From the NCBI RefSeq assembly GCF_000236705.1, contig NC_016599.1:496001-560000 (forward strand): DNA of 64,000 bases. Direction: 5' to 3'. The DNA is from Owenweeksia hongkongensis DSM 17368 (GTDB lineage Bacteria; Bacteroidota; Bacteroidia; Flavobacteriales; Schleiferiaceae). The notes under the pieces are model-generated. The model had not been told where the DNA came from. It saw nothing but the letters and a program-made list of their open reading frames with translations, and did no database searches. The translations under genes and the position numbers were made by a program. Shown piece after piece: positions 51,834 to 61,153 of this stretch; within the stretch, counting starts at the first letter, position 1; each line of letters opens with the position of its first letter.

Positions 51834-54800
51834 CTAAGGGCTTATAACCACTGGTTTATTCACAATACCAGAAAGAGTTTGAATCTTTAAAACGTAGTTT
51901 CCTTTTGGGATTTGTGATACATCTATATTGATAATACCATTTTGTTCTTTATTGATTTCTTGTCTATATAGTGGGTTTCCGGAAATATCTATTAATTGAA
52001 TGGATTTAATGAGTACCTCATTAGAAGTCCAGGTCAAAGTAAACTTGCCGTTAGATGGATTTGGAAATAAATCAAGTAAGGATTCAAGTTTTAATTCCGG
52101 AAGTCCGATTTCGCTCAGTTTTCCGCTCTTCAGGTTTTGTTGATCGCACCTGTTTTTTACGGTAAGAATCACTTTATAGTGTAAGCCAGGGGTAACATAA
52201 GTGTGTAGAGGCATGGCACCAATAGCAGTGTCACCATCCCCAAAACTCCAATGGTAGATTACCGCATTTTTAGAGTTTGTTCCATCAAACTGAACCTTCA
52301 TGCCAGATGAAGTTGTACTTACAATGTGATAGCTCCAAAGAGCTTCCGGAGGAAGACACAGTCTAACGACTTTAAACAATGAGACGCTATCACCACAAAT
52401 ATTTACCACGGTCAATCCTACTTTTACCGAATCATGATTTTGGTAGGAGTACTTTATCTCGGAGCCCACAGTGTCTTTGCCATTTCCAAGATCCCAGTAA
52501 TAGATAGTTTGACCAGGGGTTGGGTTTGCGGTAAATATTACAGTATCTCCCACCTGAGTTATATTGAAGTCGGCCCAAAGGCTATCACATACAGTTATAG
52601 TTTTTATGGTCGAGTCTACGTTTCCACAATTATTATACGCTAAGAGTTTAACGGTATAAGTTCCTGCGGTATCATATACATGTGAAGAGTTTACAATGGA
52701 AGTGTCGGTTCCATCGCCAAAATCCCAATACAGAGAATCGTTAGAATTAGTAGAATCTAAAACAAAATTGGCTTGCAAAAAGTGAATACTATCGGTAAAT
52801 GAAGTGGATACTAAGGGGCAATGTTTTGCCGTCACTAAAAAATCATCGATAGCAACATCACCATTAAATCCGCTAAAATTTCCTTTAAATTTAACTTGAA
52901 TTGTATCTCCACTAAATTGAGCCAAACTCACTAAATGATATTTCCATGGGGCAGTCGATGAGGTTTGCTGAGCACCGGTAAAAGTATGAACATTTGTAAA
53001 GCCATTCTCATTTCCTACTTCCACTTCGAGAGATGTAATATCAGAGCCATACATATGGTAGCCAAAGCGAAGTCTTGGATTTACTCTCAACGGGTTGATA
53101 TAAATTTGGGGGGAGGTAATTTCACCTGTGGTTGGATAGTTTGTGCCTGATGCCTCAGTATAAATATACTTCCCAGTTCCCCCGCTACCATTAGCCGGGC
53201 CCGTGGATGTAGATGTTGTAGCCCCGGTCATGACACCAAAATGAGGTGCTAAGCTATCGGGCCGATTCCAGCATGGGCTAATCTCATTTCCTATGTTACT
53301 TAAACTCACTCCTGGTACCCATGCTGTGCTATCAAAGTTTTCATAAAATGGTATGTTATAAAGTGGACAATCTGTTGTAATAACAAGGGGACCTACCCAT
53401 TGGCTGGTATTTGGAGCTATGCAACTATCTCGTACGTAGAACTCATACTCTGTCCTTGGGCTTAAACCATTAATTGTAGTGGGATTGTTAGCTGTAGAAA
53501 TAAAAGTGAAAGCTCCTGAGCTTGCGGTTGGTCGGTACTTAAGCTGCCAGGAACTTGGAGTCGCTGCACTCCAACCAAGGGTTACACTGGTTCCTGTGAT
53601 TTTCTCTGCATGAAGTACGTAGGGTTTTGGGCAAATAGGCGCTTCTTCTATTGCAATATCGTCTATGGCAACATTGGTTTTGGTACCGGTAAGCGCATAT
53701 TTGTAGGATGTAAAAGCTACTTCGATAGTGTCGTCTTTAAAACCGGATAAGTCAATCTCCATTTCTTTCCAGGCATCGGTATTGGAAAACTGTTGCTGAC
53801 CAATTAAGGAAAGTACTTTCTTACTCACGTCTTTACTTTCAACAAATACAGCCATAGAATCAATGTCAGCACCATACATGTGATACCAAAAACTGAGACT
53901 TGGTTTTGTGAGATTACTCAAATCTAGCAGGGGAGTTTTAAAACTAGCTGCTCCGTAAACGGGCGATCCCGAACCACCACTTCTCACTGAAAATACATAT
54001 CTTCCGTTACCGGTAGTATGATCACCAGAAGGGCCGGTTGAAGGGTGGAATGTTGGACCTTGCCGAGCTAAAAAGTAAAAATCGCCCCCAGTCGTTTTTC
54101 GTTTCCAACAAGGAGGAAAGGAATTATACACAGAAAAGTTAGCGCTGTCAAAATTTTCAATAAACGGAGCTAAAACAGGGGAGCAATCTGTTATGAAACT
54201 TATGGGACCAAACCAGCTCGAAACTTGCCCCGGTGCGCAGCTATCACGCACATATACGTCATAAGATGAGGAGGGAGTAAGGCCAGACAATATCACATGT
54301 GGAGTTGCTGTATTTATTAAAATTCCATTCTGAGCAGAGGTACCTGTTGGACCATAGCTTACATTCCAATTGTTTGCCCCACCGCTTATCCATTTAATAC
54401 CAGCTTTTACATCGGTTTCAAAACTTATTGTAAGATTTTGGGGAGTTTCACATGCAGTATCATTAGAGATTCTAAAGTCATCAATTGACATATCTGTTTC
54501 AGCCCAAGGGCCAGGGGCATAGGGCACCTTTTCTCCTGTAAATCTTACCTGGATGGTATCTCCCAAGTAGCTACTTAGGTTTATCGTTACTTTATCCCAG
54601 GCATCAGCCCTGCTACTTTGCTGAGGACCGGTTATGGAGTACTCAAGATTCCAGCCAGAGCCATTGTTTATATGCACTTTAAATGATGCTATAGACAGGC
54701 CGAACAAGTGGGTGAAAAAGGTTAGTTTAGGATTATTTAAGGTATCTAGATCTATTAATGGGGACTTAAGCTCTGTTGTGATAGGATAATAATTTATACC

Positions 54801-55091
54801 ATTTATTTCGGTAAACATGTATTTGCCATTACCCGTGGTATGATCATTCTGAGGACCTGTATTTGGAGTTCTGCTGCTAGCAGGACCAACCCTCCAATAA
54901 TAGGTGTTTGCAGAGCTGCGTTGCCAGCAACTATCTATAGATCCTCCATTCTGTGCTGTGCCAGAGCTAAAAGTAATTTTATCAAAATTCTCAAAAAATG
55001 GAGCCTTTTTTATTTGGCAATTTTGGCTAAGTGCAATAAAATTAAGAGTACAGAAAACGAGAAAGGTGAACAGTAGTTTTGTGCTTTTCAT
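51834..55091 (-). CDS. Large T9SS-secreted protein with MAM-like, fibronectin III and PKD domains
   Basis: The product has 1085 residues with signal peptide MKSTKLLFTFLVFCTLNFIA. Three MAM-like jelly-roll units are each introduced by PFxENFD (about 27-210, 305-485, 578-760), and two fibronectin III units lie between them. Three PKD repeats follow (LYWDFGDGTDTSIVNSSHVY; YYWDLGNGKDT; YHWSFGDGDTAIG), and a C-terminal T9SS type A domain (LDLFPNPSNGKFTLTWTS ... IPKGNYVLKIQTL). It is a typical surface adhesin or matrix protein; no catalytic residues are seen. MAM units carry repeated GPxxDHTTGNGKY segments, probably a calcium-binding loop. Confidence 0.9.
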   Translation of the reverse strand: MKSTKLLFTFLVFCTLNFIALSQNCQIKKAPFFENFDKITFSSGTAQNGGSIDSCWQRSSANTYYWRVGPASSRTPNTGPQNDHTTGNGKYMFTEINGINYYPITTELKSPLIDLDTLNNPKLTFFTHLFGLSIASFKVHINNGSGWNLEYSITGPQQSSRADAWDKVTINLSSYLGDTIQVRFTGEKVPYAPGPWAETDMSIDDFRISNDTACETPQNLTISFETDVKAGIKWISGGANNWNVSYGPTGTSAQNGILINTATPHVILSGLTPSSSYDVYVRDSCAPGQVSSWFGPISFITDCSPVLAPFIENFDSANFSVYNSFPPCWKRKTTGGDFYFLARQGPTFHPSTGPSGDHTTGNGRYVFSVRSGGSGSPVYGAASFKTPLLDLSNLTKPSLSFWYHMYGADIDSMAVFVESKDVSKKVLSLIGQQQFSNTDAWKEMEIDLSGFKDDTIEVAFTSYKYALTGTKTNVAIDDIAIEEAPICPKPYVLHAEKITGTSVTLGWSAATPSSWQLKYRPTASSGAFTFISTANNPTTINGLSPRTEYEFYVRDSCIAPNTSQWVGPLVITTDCPLYNIPFYENFDSTAWVPGVSLSNIGNEISPCWNRPDSLAPHFGVMTGATTSTSTGPANGSGGTGKYIYTEASGTNYPTTGEITSPQIYINPLRVNPRLRFGYHMYGSDITSLEVEVGNENGFTNVHTFTGAQQTSSTAPWKYHLVSLAQFSGDTIQVKFKGNFSGFNGDVAIDDFLVTAKHCPLVSTSFTDSIHFLQANFVLDSTNSNDSLYWDFGDGTDTSIVNSSHVYDTAGTYTVKLLAYNNCGNVDSTIKTITVCDSLWADFNITQVGDTVIFTANPTPGQTIYYWDLGNGKDTVGSEIKYSYQNHDSVKVGLTVVNICGDSVSLFKVVRLCLPPEALWSYHIVSTTSSGMKVQFDGTNSKNAVIYHWSFGDGDTAIGAMPLHTYVTPGLHYKVILTVKNRCDQQNLKSGKLSEIGLPELKLESLLDLFPNPSNGKFTLTWTSNEVLIKSIQLIDISGNPLYRQEINKEQNGIINIDVSQIPKGNYVLKIQTLSGIVNKPVVISP

Positions 55092-55374
55092 CTTACAATT
55101 TTTATTAAAAATATATTTTAAACATTGATATACCGCCTTGTGCAGTATGCAACTTATTGTGCGCTAATTTTTGCTGATTGAGCGAAATAGAACAGAACCA
55201 TTTTTTTCGGTTCCATCTCATTAATACTCATTGCCATAGAATTGAGCTAGCCAAAGAAACATAAGGGGTGTCTCTTATAGATTTGATAAATGGAGTAAGA
55301 CAGTGCTCTTGCCATTCTTTCTTTTTTTGGGAACAGTAAAATTTATCTAAATTCAAACCCTTAATTAAATCACC

Positions 55375-55809
55375 ATGCTCCAGCGCCTATTCACGGTTAT
55401 TCTATTGCTTATCGCTTTTTCGGCAATGGCCGAACCGGCCAGTTATATCTTTTGTATAGAGGCAGAGGGCTTCGAAAGTTTTAAAGCTGTTGTAACCTTT
55501 CGTGCCGTAGACTTTGGAGAAGGCACCGCTCGCCAAATGGTGATGAACAAAGTGAGGCCCGCCTTGGGTGATACCACAAAAATTGACATTATCCTGACGG
55601 GCACTTGCCCCTGCGGAACGGATTGCCAGACCCTAAAAGTAGTTCCCAAAAACTGGAGCGGCAACCTTAGCGAAAATTATGATAAAGGTGGTGCCAAAAC
55701 CCTTCCTAGTTCTTGCGCTGCCGTGATAGATAAATTGGCTTATGAAGCTGAATCACTCTTCAGTGACCCTGGTGGTTTTTTGAAACGAAACCTTTTTGGG
55801 CAGAAATAA
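55375..55809 (+). CDS. Secreted hypothetical protein with CPCGTDC motif
   Basis: The product has 144 residues with signal peptide MLQRLFTVILLLIAFSAMA. The mature part is mixed alpha/beta with five Cys residues, including TGTCPCGTDCQTLKVVPKNW, and an end rich in polar residues. No family is recognised. It stands alone, 210 bases before the second RM operon, and may be unrelated to it. Confidence 0.65.
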   Translation: MLQRLFTVILLLIAFSAMAEPASYIFCIEAEGFESFKAVVTFRAVDFGEGTARQMVMNKVRPALGDTTKIDIILTGTCPCGTDCQTLKVVPKNWSGNLSENYDKGGAKTLPSSCAAVIDKLAYEAESLFSDPGGFLKRNLFGQK

Positions 55810-56018
55810 AGATTCATACAAAGAGCGTTTATCTCATAAATCTCCATGAGCTTTTATAATATTATCAAAAATCCGTTTTGATATTACAGGTTTTTTTGAG
55901 CTTGGAATATAAACTTCCCAAGGCTTCAAGGTTTCATTTACAGAAATTCGTTATTTAGTGGTTTGTAAGAAAAGGCCGATGCTTTTTCTAGTTTCAACTA
56001 AAAACTGCCAACCCCTTA

Positions 56019-59000
56019 ATGAGCCTTTTTCAAAACTCAGTACTCAAAAAATACCTCTCAGCGCAAGACAAAACCCACGTAAAGGAAGCTTACGCAAAAT
56101 TTACCACCTACTTTCATAATCCTGAAATACAGGAAAACATACGCAACTCCAAAGAGGAGCAGTTTCAGGAAGGATTTCTGCGAGAGCTTTTTGTAAATGT
56201 ACTTGGCTATACCATCAACCCCAATCCGGGGTATAACCTTACCACCGAACTCAAAAACATAAAAGACGCCAAGAAAACCGATGGCGCCATCCTGTCCCCC
56301 TCTGGGGGGGGTGCCACAGGCGGGGGAGGAAATTCGAACTCTTCTAAGGAAAGCGGACAAACTGCCCTAGCCGTAATAGAACTTAAAGGCACCGATACCA
56401 AAGACCTGGACAAGGTAAATGACCAGGCCTTTAATTATAAAAACAATCAGCCCGACTGCGTATATGTAATTACCAGCAACTTTGAAAAGTTGCGGTTTTA
56501 CATCCACAATGCAGTGGAGCATGAGGAGTTCAACTTGTTTGCGCTTAGCGCAGAAAGATTTTCTCTGCTTTGGCTTTTCCTGCAAAAAGACAACCTGCTT
56601 AGTGGGATTCCCGCCAAGGTGAAAGAGGAAAGCCTGCTGGCCGAAGAAAAAATTACGAAACAGCTTTATGCTGATTATTCCGCCTTTAAGCAAGAGCTGT
56701 GGCAGGATATGGTAAAGCAAAATCCACAACATGACGAGCTTTTGCTGTATAAGAAAAGCCAAAAGCTGTTGGACCGCTTTCTGTTTATATTTTTTGCTGA
56801 AGACAAGGGCCTACTGCCGCCAAACAGTATTAGCCAGATAATTGGCCAATGGGAAAAGCTCACCGAACTGGATGAATACCGCCCGCTGTATGACAGGCTA
56901 AAGAAGTATTTCGGCTACATGAACAGCGGCCACAAGGGCAAAGCTTTTGAAATACACGCTTACAATGGAGGTTTGTTTGCCGATGATGAATTGCTGGACG
57001 GCCTTATTATAAATGATGAACTGCTAAAAAAGCACTGCCGAAAGCTAACGGAGTACGACTTTGAAAGCGAGGTAGACACCAACATACTGGGGCACATATT
57101 TGAGCATAGCCTCAACGAGATTGAAAATGTACGCGCCCAGCTGGAAGGCACCGAAATAGATAAAAGCAAAAGCAAGCGCAAAAAGGACGGGGTATTTTAC
57201 ACCCCCAAGTACATTACCAAATACATAGTGGACAACACGGTAGGCAAGCTGTGCGAAGAAAAGAAACAGAGCATTGGTATTGATGATGAAGAGTTTGCCA
57301 AAGACCGTAAAGGCCGAAAAAAGACAACCCTTAAAAAACTGGATGCCCAGTTAAAGGAATACCGCGAATGGCTGCTGCAGCTTACCATTTGCGACCCCGC
57401 CTGTGGTAGTGGCGCTTTTTTAAACCAAGCCCTGGAGTTTTTGATGGCCGAACACCGCTATGTAGATGAACTGGAAGCACAGCTATTGGGCTATGCCTTT
57501 GAGTTTCCGGGAGTGGAAAACCACATACTGGAAAAGAACATATATGGTGTAGATATAAATGAGGAGAGTGTGGAGATAGCCCGCCTCTCGCTATGGCTGC
57601 GCACTGCCAAAAAAGGCCGAAAGCTCAATAACCTGAGCAGCAATATAAAAGTGGGCAACAGCCTGATAGATGACTCCGCTGTGGCGGGAGACCTGGCCTT
57701 TAACTGGCAAAACGAATTTCCACAGGTATTTGAAAGGGGAGGGTTTGATGTGGTGATTGGAAATCCGCCTTATTTAAGAGTACAGGGTTTGAGAACCAAT
57801 TTTGAAGTTGAGTCAGTTTTTTATGAAAAGAATTTTGATAGTGCCACAGGAAGATTTGACATTTATGTTCTCTTCATTGAAAAGGCTTATGGATTAATAA
57901 AGGATACAGGGAAGGTGAGCTTTATTCTCCCTCACAAATTTTTAGTTAGTGATTTTGGAGTTGGTATTCGTGGATTTCTTACCGTAAATAAAGCGGTTGA
58001 AAAAATTATTCATTTTGGCTCTGAAATGGTCTTTGCTGATGCTTCTACTTACACCTGCATTTTAAGTCTTTCTAATCAAAATGAAGTAGTTGAATTTAAA
58101 GAGATAGAGCCAATGCTGCTTTTCAATCCTTTTAGTTTTAATCAAATGCGAGTATCAGACCTATCCTCTGATAAATGGGATTTACAAGGGAAAGATATTT
58201 TCAATATTATTTTAAAATTGAAAAAACAGAAGCATACGGTGAAAGACCTATTTGACTGGATTAGTCAAGGTATTGTTTCTGTTGGTGATGATATCTTTCT
58301 GATGAGAGGAACCATTCAGGGAAATAGTTTTATTGGATATTCAGATAGGTTAGAAGCTAACATCGAATTAGAAGCAGGGGCGATGAAGCCCTTATTGAAA
58401 GGAGAGGATGTCAAAAAATATTCGGCATTATCCCCAAGCTACTATGTACTATACCCTCATTATGAAAAAGCAAATAAGACAGTGCCTTTGGAAGAGGAAG
58501 ATTTTCAACAAAAATATCCTTTGGCCTATAAATATATGCTTCCATTCAAAGAAGAATTGATTGAAAAGAAAGTAAGGTATAAAACCAATCCCAGATGCTG
58601 GTACAGCCTTCATAGGTCTAGAGATATTTCCCTTTTCCAAAAAACTAAAATAGTTACCCCTGAGACCTCCTTTGGAGGTAATATGACCATAGATGAAGAA
58701 GGCTTACTTCACAATACCCAGGTCTATTTATTAGTCGATAAGAACGAGTTAGAACAAGATAAAAAGTATTTGATGGCAATCTTAAATTCCTCCTTGCTTT
58801 GGTTTTATCTCCAAAATACAGGAGCCGTGCTCAGAGGGGGATACTTTAGATTTAAAACAAAATATTTGGAACCATTCCCCATGCCCTTGAGTAACCTTGA
58901 GGCTCAGCAGTCGTTTATATCGAAAGTAGATTTGATAATGGACAAAACCAGAGATTTGCAAACTATTCAGCATACTGTTCTTGGTTTTCTCCAATCTAAA

Positions 59001-59261
59001 TTCTCCATCGAAAAACCCTCCAAGAAACTCCAAAACTGGCCCTCCTTAGATTTTGAGGGATTTTTGACGGAGCTTAAAAAAGCCAAGGTAAAGCTAAGCC
59101 TGGCCGAGGAGGCCGAGTGGATGAGCTACTTTAATGCCCAAAAAGACAAAGCCAACACCCTGCAAGCCGAAATAAACCGCATTGACAAAGAGATAGACCA
59201 AATGGTGTATGAACTTTATGGGCTTACTGAGGAGGAGATAAAGATTGTGGAGAACTCGTAA
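56019..59261 (+). CDS. Type IIG restriction-modification enzyme (Eco57I-like), chromosomal copy
   Basis: The product has 1080 residues. The N-terminal nuclease has Asp88 (KTDGAI) and Glu121-x-Lys123 (VIELKGT). A Gly-rich insert between them is encoded by C5-TCT-G8 (56296-56311). The N6-adenine methylase follows with GVFYTPKYIT, DPACGSGAF and NPPY (GNPPYLRVQGL). The target-recognition half differs from the homologue at 12246, while the last 120 residues match again (LQNWPSLDFEGFLTELKKAK ... IDQMVYELYG). Bases in the conserved parts look GC-richer than in the recognition part. It should cut and methylate one asymmetric site. Three co-directional genes follow closely. Confidence 0.9.
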   Translation: MSLFQNSVLKKYLSAQDKTHVKEAYAKFTTYFHNPEIQENIRNSKEEQFQEGFLRELFVNVLGYTINPNPGYNLTTELKNIKDAKKTDGAILSPSGGGATGGGGNSNSSKESGQTALAVIELKGTDTKDLDKVNDQAFNYKNNQPDCVYVITSNFEKLRFYIHNAVEHEEFNLFALSAERFSLLWLFLQKDNLLSGIPAKVKEESLLAEEKITKQLYADYSAFKQELWQDMVKQNPQHDELLLYKKSQKLLDRFLFIFFAEDKGLLPPNSISQIIGQWEKLTELDEYRPLYDRLKKYFGYMNSGHKGKAFEIHAYNGGLFADDELLDGLIINDELLKKHCRKLTEYDFESEVDTNILGHIFEHSLNEIENVRAQLEGTEIDKSKSKRKKDGVFYTPKYITKYIVDNTVGKLCEEKKQSIGIDDEEFAKDRKGRKKTTLKKLDAQLKEYREWLLQLTICDPACGSGAFLNQALEFLMAEHRYVDELEAQLLGYAFEFPGVENHILEKNIYGVDINEESVEIARLSLWLRTAKKGRKLNNLSSNIKVGNSLIDDSAVAGDLAFNWQNEFPQVFERGGFDVVIGNPPYLRVQGLRTNFEVESVFYEKNFDSATGRFDIYVLFIEKAYGLIKDTGKVSFILPHKFLVSDFGVGIRGFLTVNKAVEKIIHFGSEMVFADASTYTCILSLSNQNEVVEFKEIEPMLLFNPFSFNQMRVSDLSSDKWDLQGKDIFNIILKLKKQKHTVKDLFDWISQGIVSVGDDIFLMRGTIQGNSFIGYSDRLEANIELEAGAMKPLLKGEDVKKYSALSPSYYVLYPHYEKANKTVPLEEEDFQQKYPLAYKYMLPFKEELIEKKVRYKTNPRCWYSLHRSRDISLFQKTKIVTPETSFGGNMTIDEEGLLHNTQVYLLVDKNELEQDKKYLMAILNSSLLWFYLQNTGAVLRGGYFRFKTKYLEPFPMPLSNLEAQQSFISKVDLIMDKTRDLQTIQHTVLGFLQSKFSIEKPSKKLQNWPSLDFEGFLTELKKAKVKLSLAEEAEWMSYFNAQKDKANTLQAEINRIDKEIDQMVYELYGLTEEEIKIVENS
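56296..56311. repeat. C5-TCT-G8 homopolymer tract in the RM gene
   Basis: CCCCC, TCT and eight G residues lie inside codons 93-98 of the second RM gene, between the two nuclease catalytic segments, with another G5 at 56322-56326. A change of one G would shift the frame and remove the methylase too. Confidence 0.7.
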
Positions 59262-59281
59262 TTAACCAAATCATAATAACC

Positions 59282-59914
59282 ATGTATCAAACTAAATCCA
59301 ATTTCACAGAGGAGACTTTAGAATGGCCTTCGTATATTCCAGATGGTGCGACAAAACTTATTATGGGCACTTTCCCTACTGAAGCAAGTAAAAGAAGCTA
59401 TCCCTTCTTTTACCCTAATACTGATAATTCCTTTTGGCGTGTCCTAGCAGCTATTGCTACTCATGAACTAAAATATTTTGAAGGAGATGAAGCTGTTCAT
59501 GAAAGGAAAAATATACTCGATAAGCTAAACATGGGAATCACAGATATTGGAAATAAAATTTTACGAAATGGTAATAGTTCATTGGATGCCGATATTTTCC
59601 CAATGGAGTTCACGGATGTTTTCAAAATTTTAGATGAAACCCCCACGATAAATAAACTCATTTTTACAAGCAGCACAAGTAAGAATAGTGTTTTGGGATG
59701 GTTTCAAGCATATTGTCAATTGAACAGCCCTTTGAGATTATCCGCACTTGATGGATCTAATAATCCAAAGCGATGTAATATTTTAAATTACTCAAGAAAA
59801 GTCTCTGTAACTATTGTGCATTCGACTTCTGGTGCTGCTAGACGTTCTTTTGAGGAATTATTAGAGATGTACAGGTTTGAAATAACCCCAATGGATAATC
59901 TGAAAAAAAAGTAG
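59282..59914 (+). CDS. UDG-superfamily DNA glycosylase-like protein (deoxyinosine/uracil glycosylase type)
   Basis: The product has 210 residues. Motif 1 is LIMGTFPTEASKRSYPFFYP (residues 26-45; GTFP replaces the usual GxxP/GTYP water-activating loop), then NTDNSFWRVL (substrate-pocket Asn/Phe-Trp). The C-terminal motif is VHSTSGAARRSF (about 179-190), in the place of the HPSPxS or PSTSPAN motif. This pattern is that of the deoxyinosine-DNA glycosylase branch. It starts 20 bases after the RM gene. In such a locus it may remove modified or deaminated bases from invading DNA or repair RM-linked damage; both are inferences. Confidence 0.75.
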   Translation: MYQTKSNFTEETLEWPSYIPDGATKLIMGTFPTEASKRSYPFFYPNTDNSFWRVLAAIATHELKYFEGDEAVHERKNILDKLNMGITDIGNKILRNGNSSLDADIFPMEFTDVFKILDETPTINKLIFTSSTSKNSVLGWFQAYCQLNSPLRLSALDGSNNPKRCNILNYSRKVSVTIVHSTSGAARRSFEELLEMYRFEITPMDNLKKK

Positions 59915-59916
59915 TC

Positions 59917-60471
59917 ATGACGAATCTAAAGATGATGGTGGATGAATACTTAAAGAGTAATCATATTAGCTGGCGTTTTAAAGTGATAGAATTTTACAAA
60001 GGTTTACCAACTGAGGAAATATTGAAGAAGGCTTGCTTAGCAAAAACTCACATTGGCAAGATGGATTCACATCAAAGAAGGGTTGGCAAAGAAAAATGTA
60101 AAGAGGGTTTAAGAATTATGATGACCAAGGAGAGTGAAGTTTGGAAAGCTAAAACCTTTGAGGGGTTGAAGCAAGTCACTGATTCTATCGCCTCCGTCAC
60201 TCATGGCCTTGGTCCATTGTGGTCTTATGATACAGCGCTTCGTATTGGGTTTAAAATGAATGTTTTTCCAGATAGGGTGTACGTGCAGAGTGGAGTTAGC
60301 GATGGAATTAAGAATCTGTTAGGGAAAGATTTCTATAAGAATCTACCAAGAAATAGGGGTCACAAATATTGCTTGCGGGAAAACCTGCCGAAGGAGTTGC
60401 ATGGGATGGAACCAGCTCTAATTGAGAACTTTTTATGTATATATAAAACACAGTTGATTATGTATGATTAA
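59917..60471 (+). CDS. Unknown conserved-looking protein in RM operon
   Basis: The product has 184 residues and no recognised family. There is no signal or membrane helix. An N-terminal helical part is rich in Lys (EILKKACLAKTHIGKMDSHQ). A central segment reads IASVTHGLGPLWSYDTALRI and then GFKMNVFPDRVYVQSGVSDG, followed by IKNLLGKDFY, resembling a helix-hairpin-helix-like DNA-binding element. It starts 2 bases after the glycosylase-like stop and overlaps the next gene by 8 bases. Basic charge and position suggest a DNA-associated role. Confidence 0.6.
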   Translation: MTNLKMMVDEYLKSNHISWRFKVIEFYKGLPTEEILKKACLAKTHIGKMDSHQRRVGKEKCKEGLRIMMTKESEVWKAKTFEGLKQVTDSIASVTHGLGPLWSYDTALRIGFKMNVFPDRVYVQSGVSDGIKNLLGKDFYKNLPRNRGHKYCLRENLPKELHGMEPALIENFLCIYKTQLIMYD

Positions 60472-60973
60472 TAAAATCATAAAATCTCTAGAGGGCATAA
60501 ACGAAAGAGCTGCCGCTATCGAATTTAGAGGAGACGCTAATTATACCAAGGCTTGTATGGAAACCCTAACAAGCTTGGCTTATGGCAACAACTATCATGT
60601 TTATGGCCATGCCAATATTATAGAGCCTACCATGAATGAATGGCTTTATGATATGGTTTGGTGCACTCCAGAACCCCAGAGCATTTTCCATATTCAAAAA
60701 ATTCACCTTGTGGTAGAAAGTGAGTGGAAGACTGGGAAGGATGAACAAGAATATGATTTCTACAAGCTGGTACAAGCACGAGCAGAGCTAAGGCTTTTTA
60801 TTTTTCAGGCTAAAAGTGTAGAGGATAGAATGAACTACTTTAAAGATATAGTAGAACGTTCATCGATAGCACAGGAAGGTGACAACTATTTACTCGCTTG
60901 CTGGAATGATGACGGTGGCTTCACCTTTGGTTCTTTTAGCAAAGGAGGAGGGTGGGATTATTTATCCAATTGA
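60464..60973 (+). CDS. Unknown protein, possibly PD-(D/E)xK nuclease-like, in RM operon
   Basis: The product has 169 residues and no recognised family. The order EWLYDMVWC (Asp), HLVVESEWKTG (Glu-x-Glu-x-Lys) and YDFYKLVQARAELRLFIFQA recalls the core of restriction-endonuclease-like folds, where an Asp, then Glu-x-Glu/Lys, then a long helix occur. Catalytic competence is uncertain. It overlaps the preceding gene by 8 bases and ends the operon before a hairpin terminator at 61000-61042. Confidence 0.55.
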   Translation: MINKIIKSLEGINERAAAIEFRGDANYTKACMETLTSLAYGNNYHVYGHANIIEPTMNEWLYDMVWCTPEPQSIFHIQKIHLVVESEWKTGKDEQEYDFYKLVQARAELRLFIFQAKSVEDRMNYFKDIVERSSIAQEGDNYLLACWNDDGGFTFGSFSKGGGWDYLSN

Positions 60974-60999
60974 GTAAATCCAATCTTTGCTTTAGGAGT

Positions 61000-61042
61000 C
61001 TGACAGGTTTCTCTGCATCGCGTTGATAAACCAACCTGTCAG
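61000..61042. terminator. Hairpin terminator after the second RM operon
   Basis: CTGACAGGTT (61000-61009) and AACCTGTCAG (61033-61042) form a perfect 10-bp stem with a 23-base loop that itself holds GGTTTCTC / GATAAACC. It is similar in sequence to the hairpin at 51780-51824 (both GACAGGTTT-cored). The weak T run leaves its strength uncertain. Confidence 0.55.
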
Positions 61043-61153
61043 GGCTGAAAAAAGATGGTATTACAAATGCTAATAAAATCTTAAAGATCAAACCTTTTGA
61101 CGTACTTTGTGGTTTACTAATTCAAATCAATTCGTACTCAACTGTTTCCCTAT

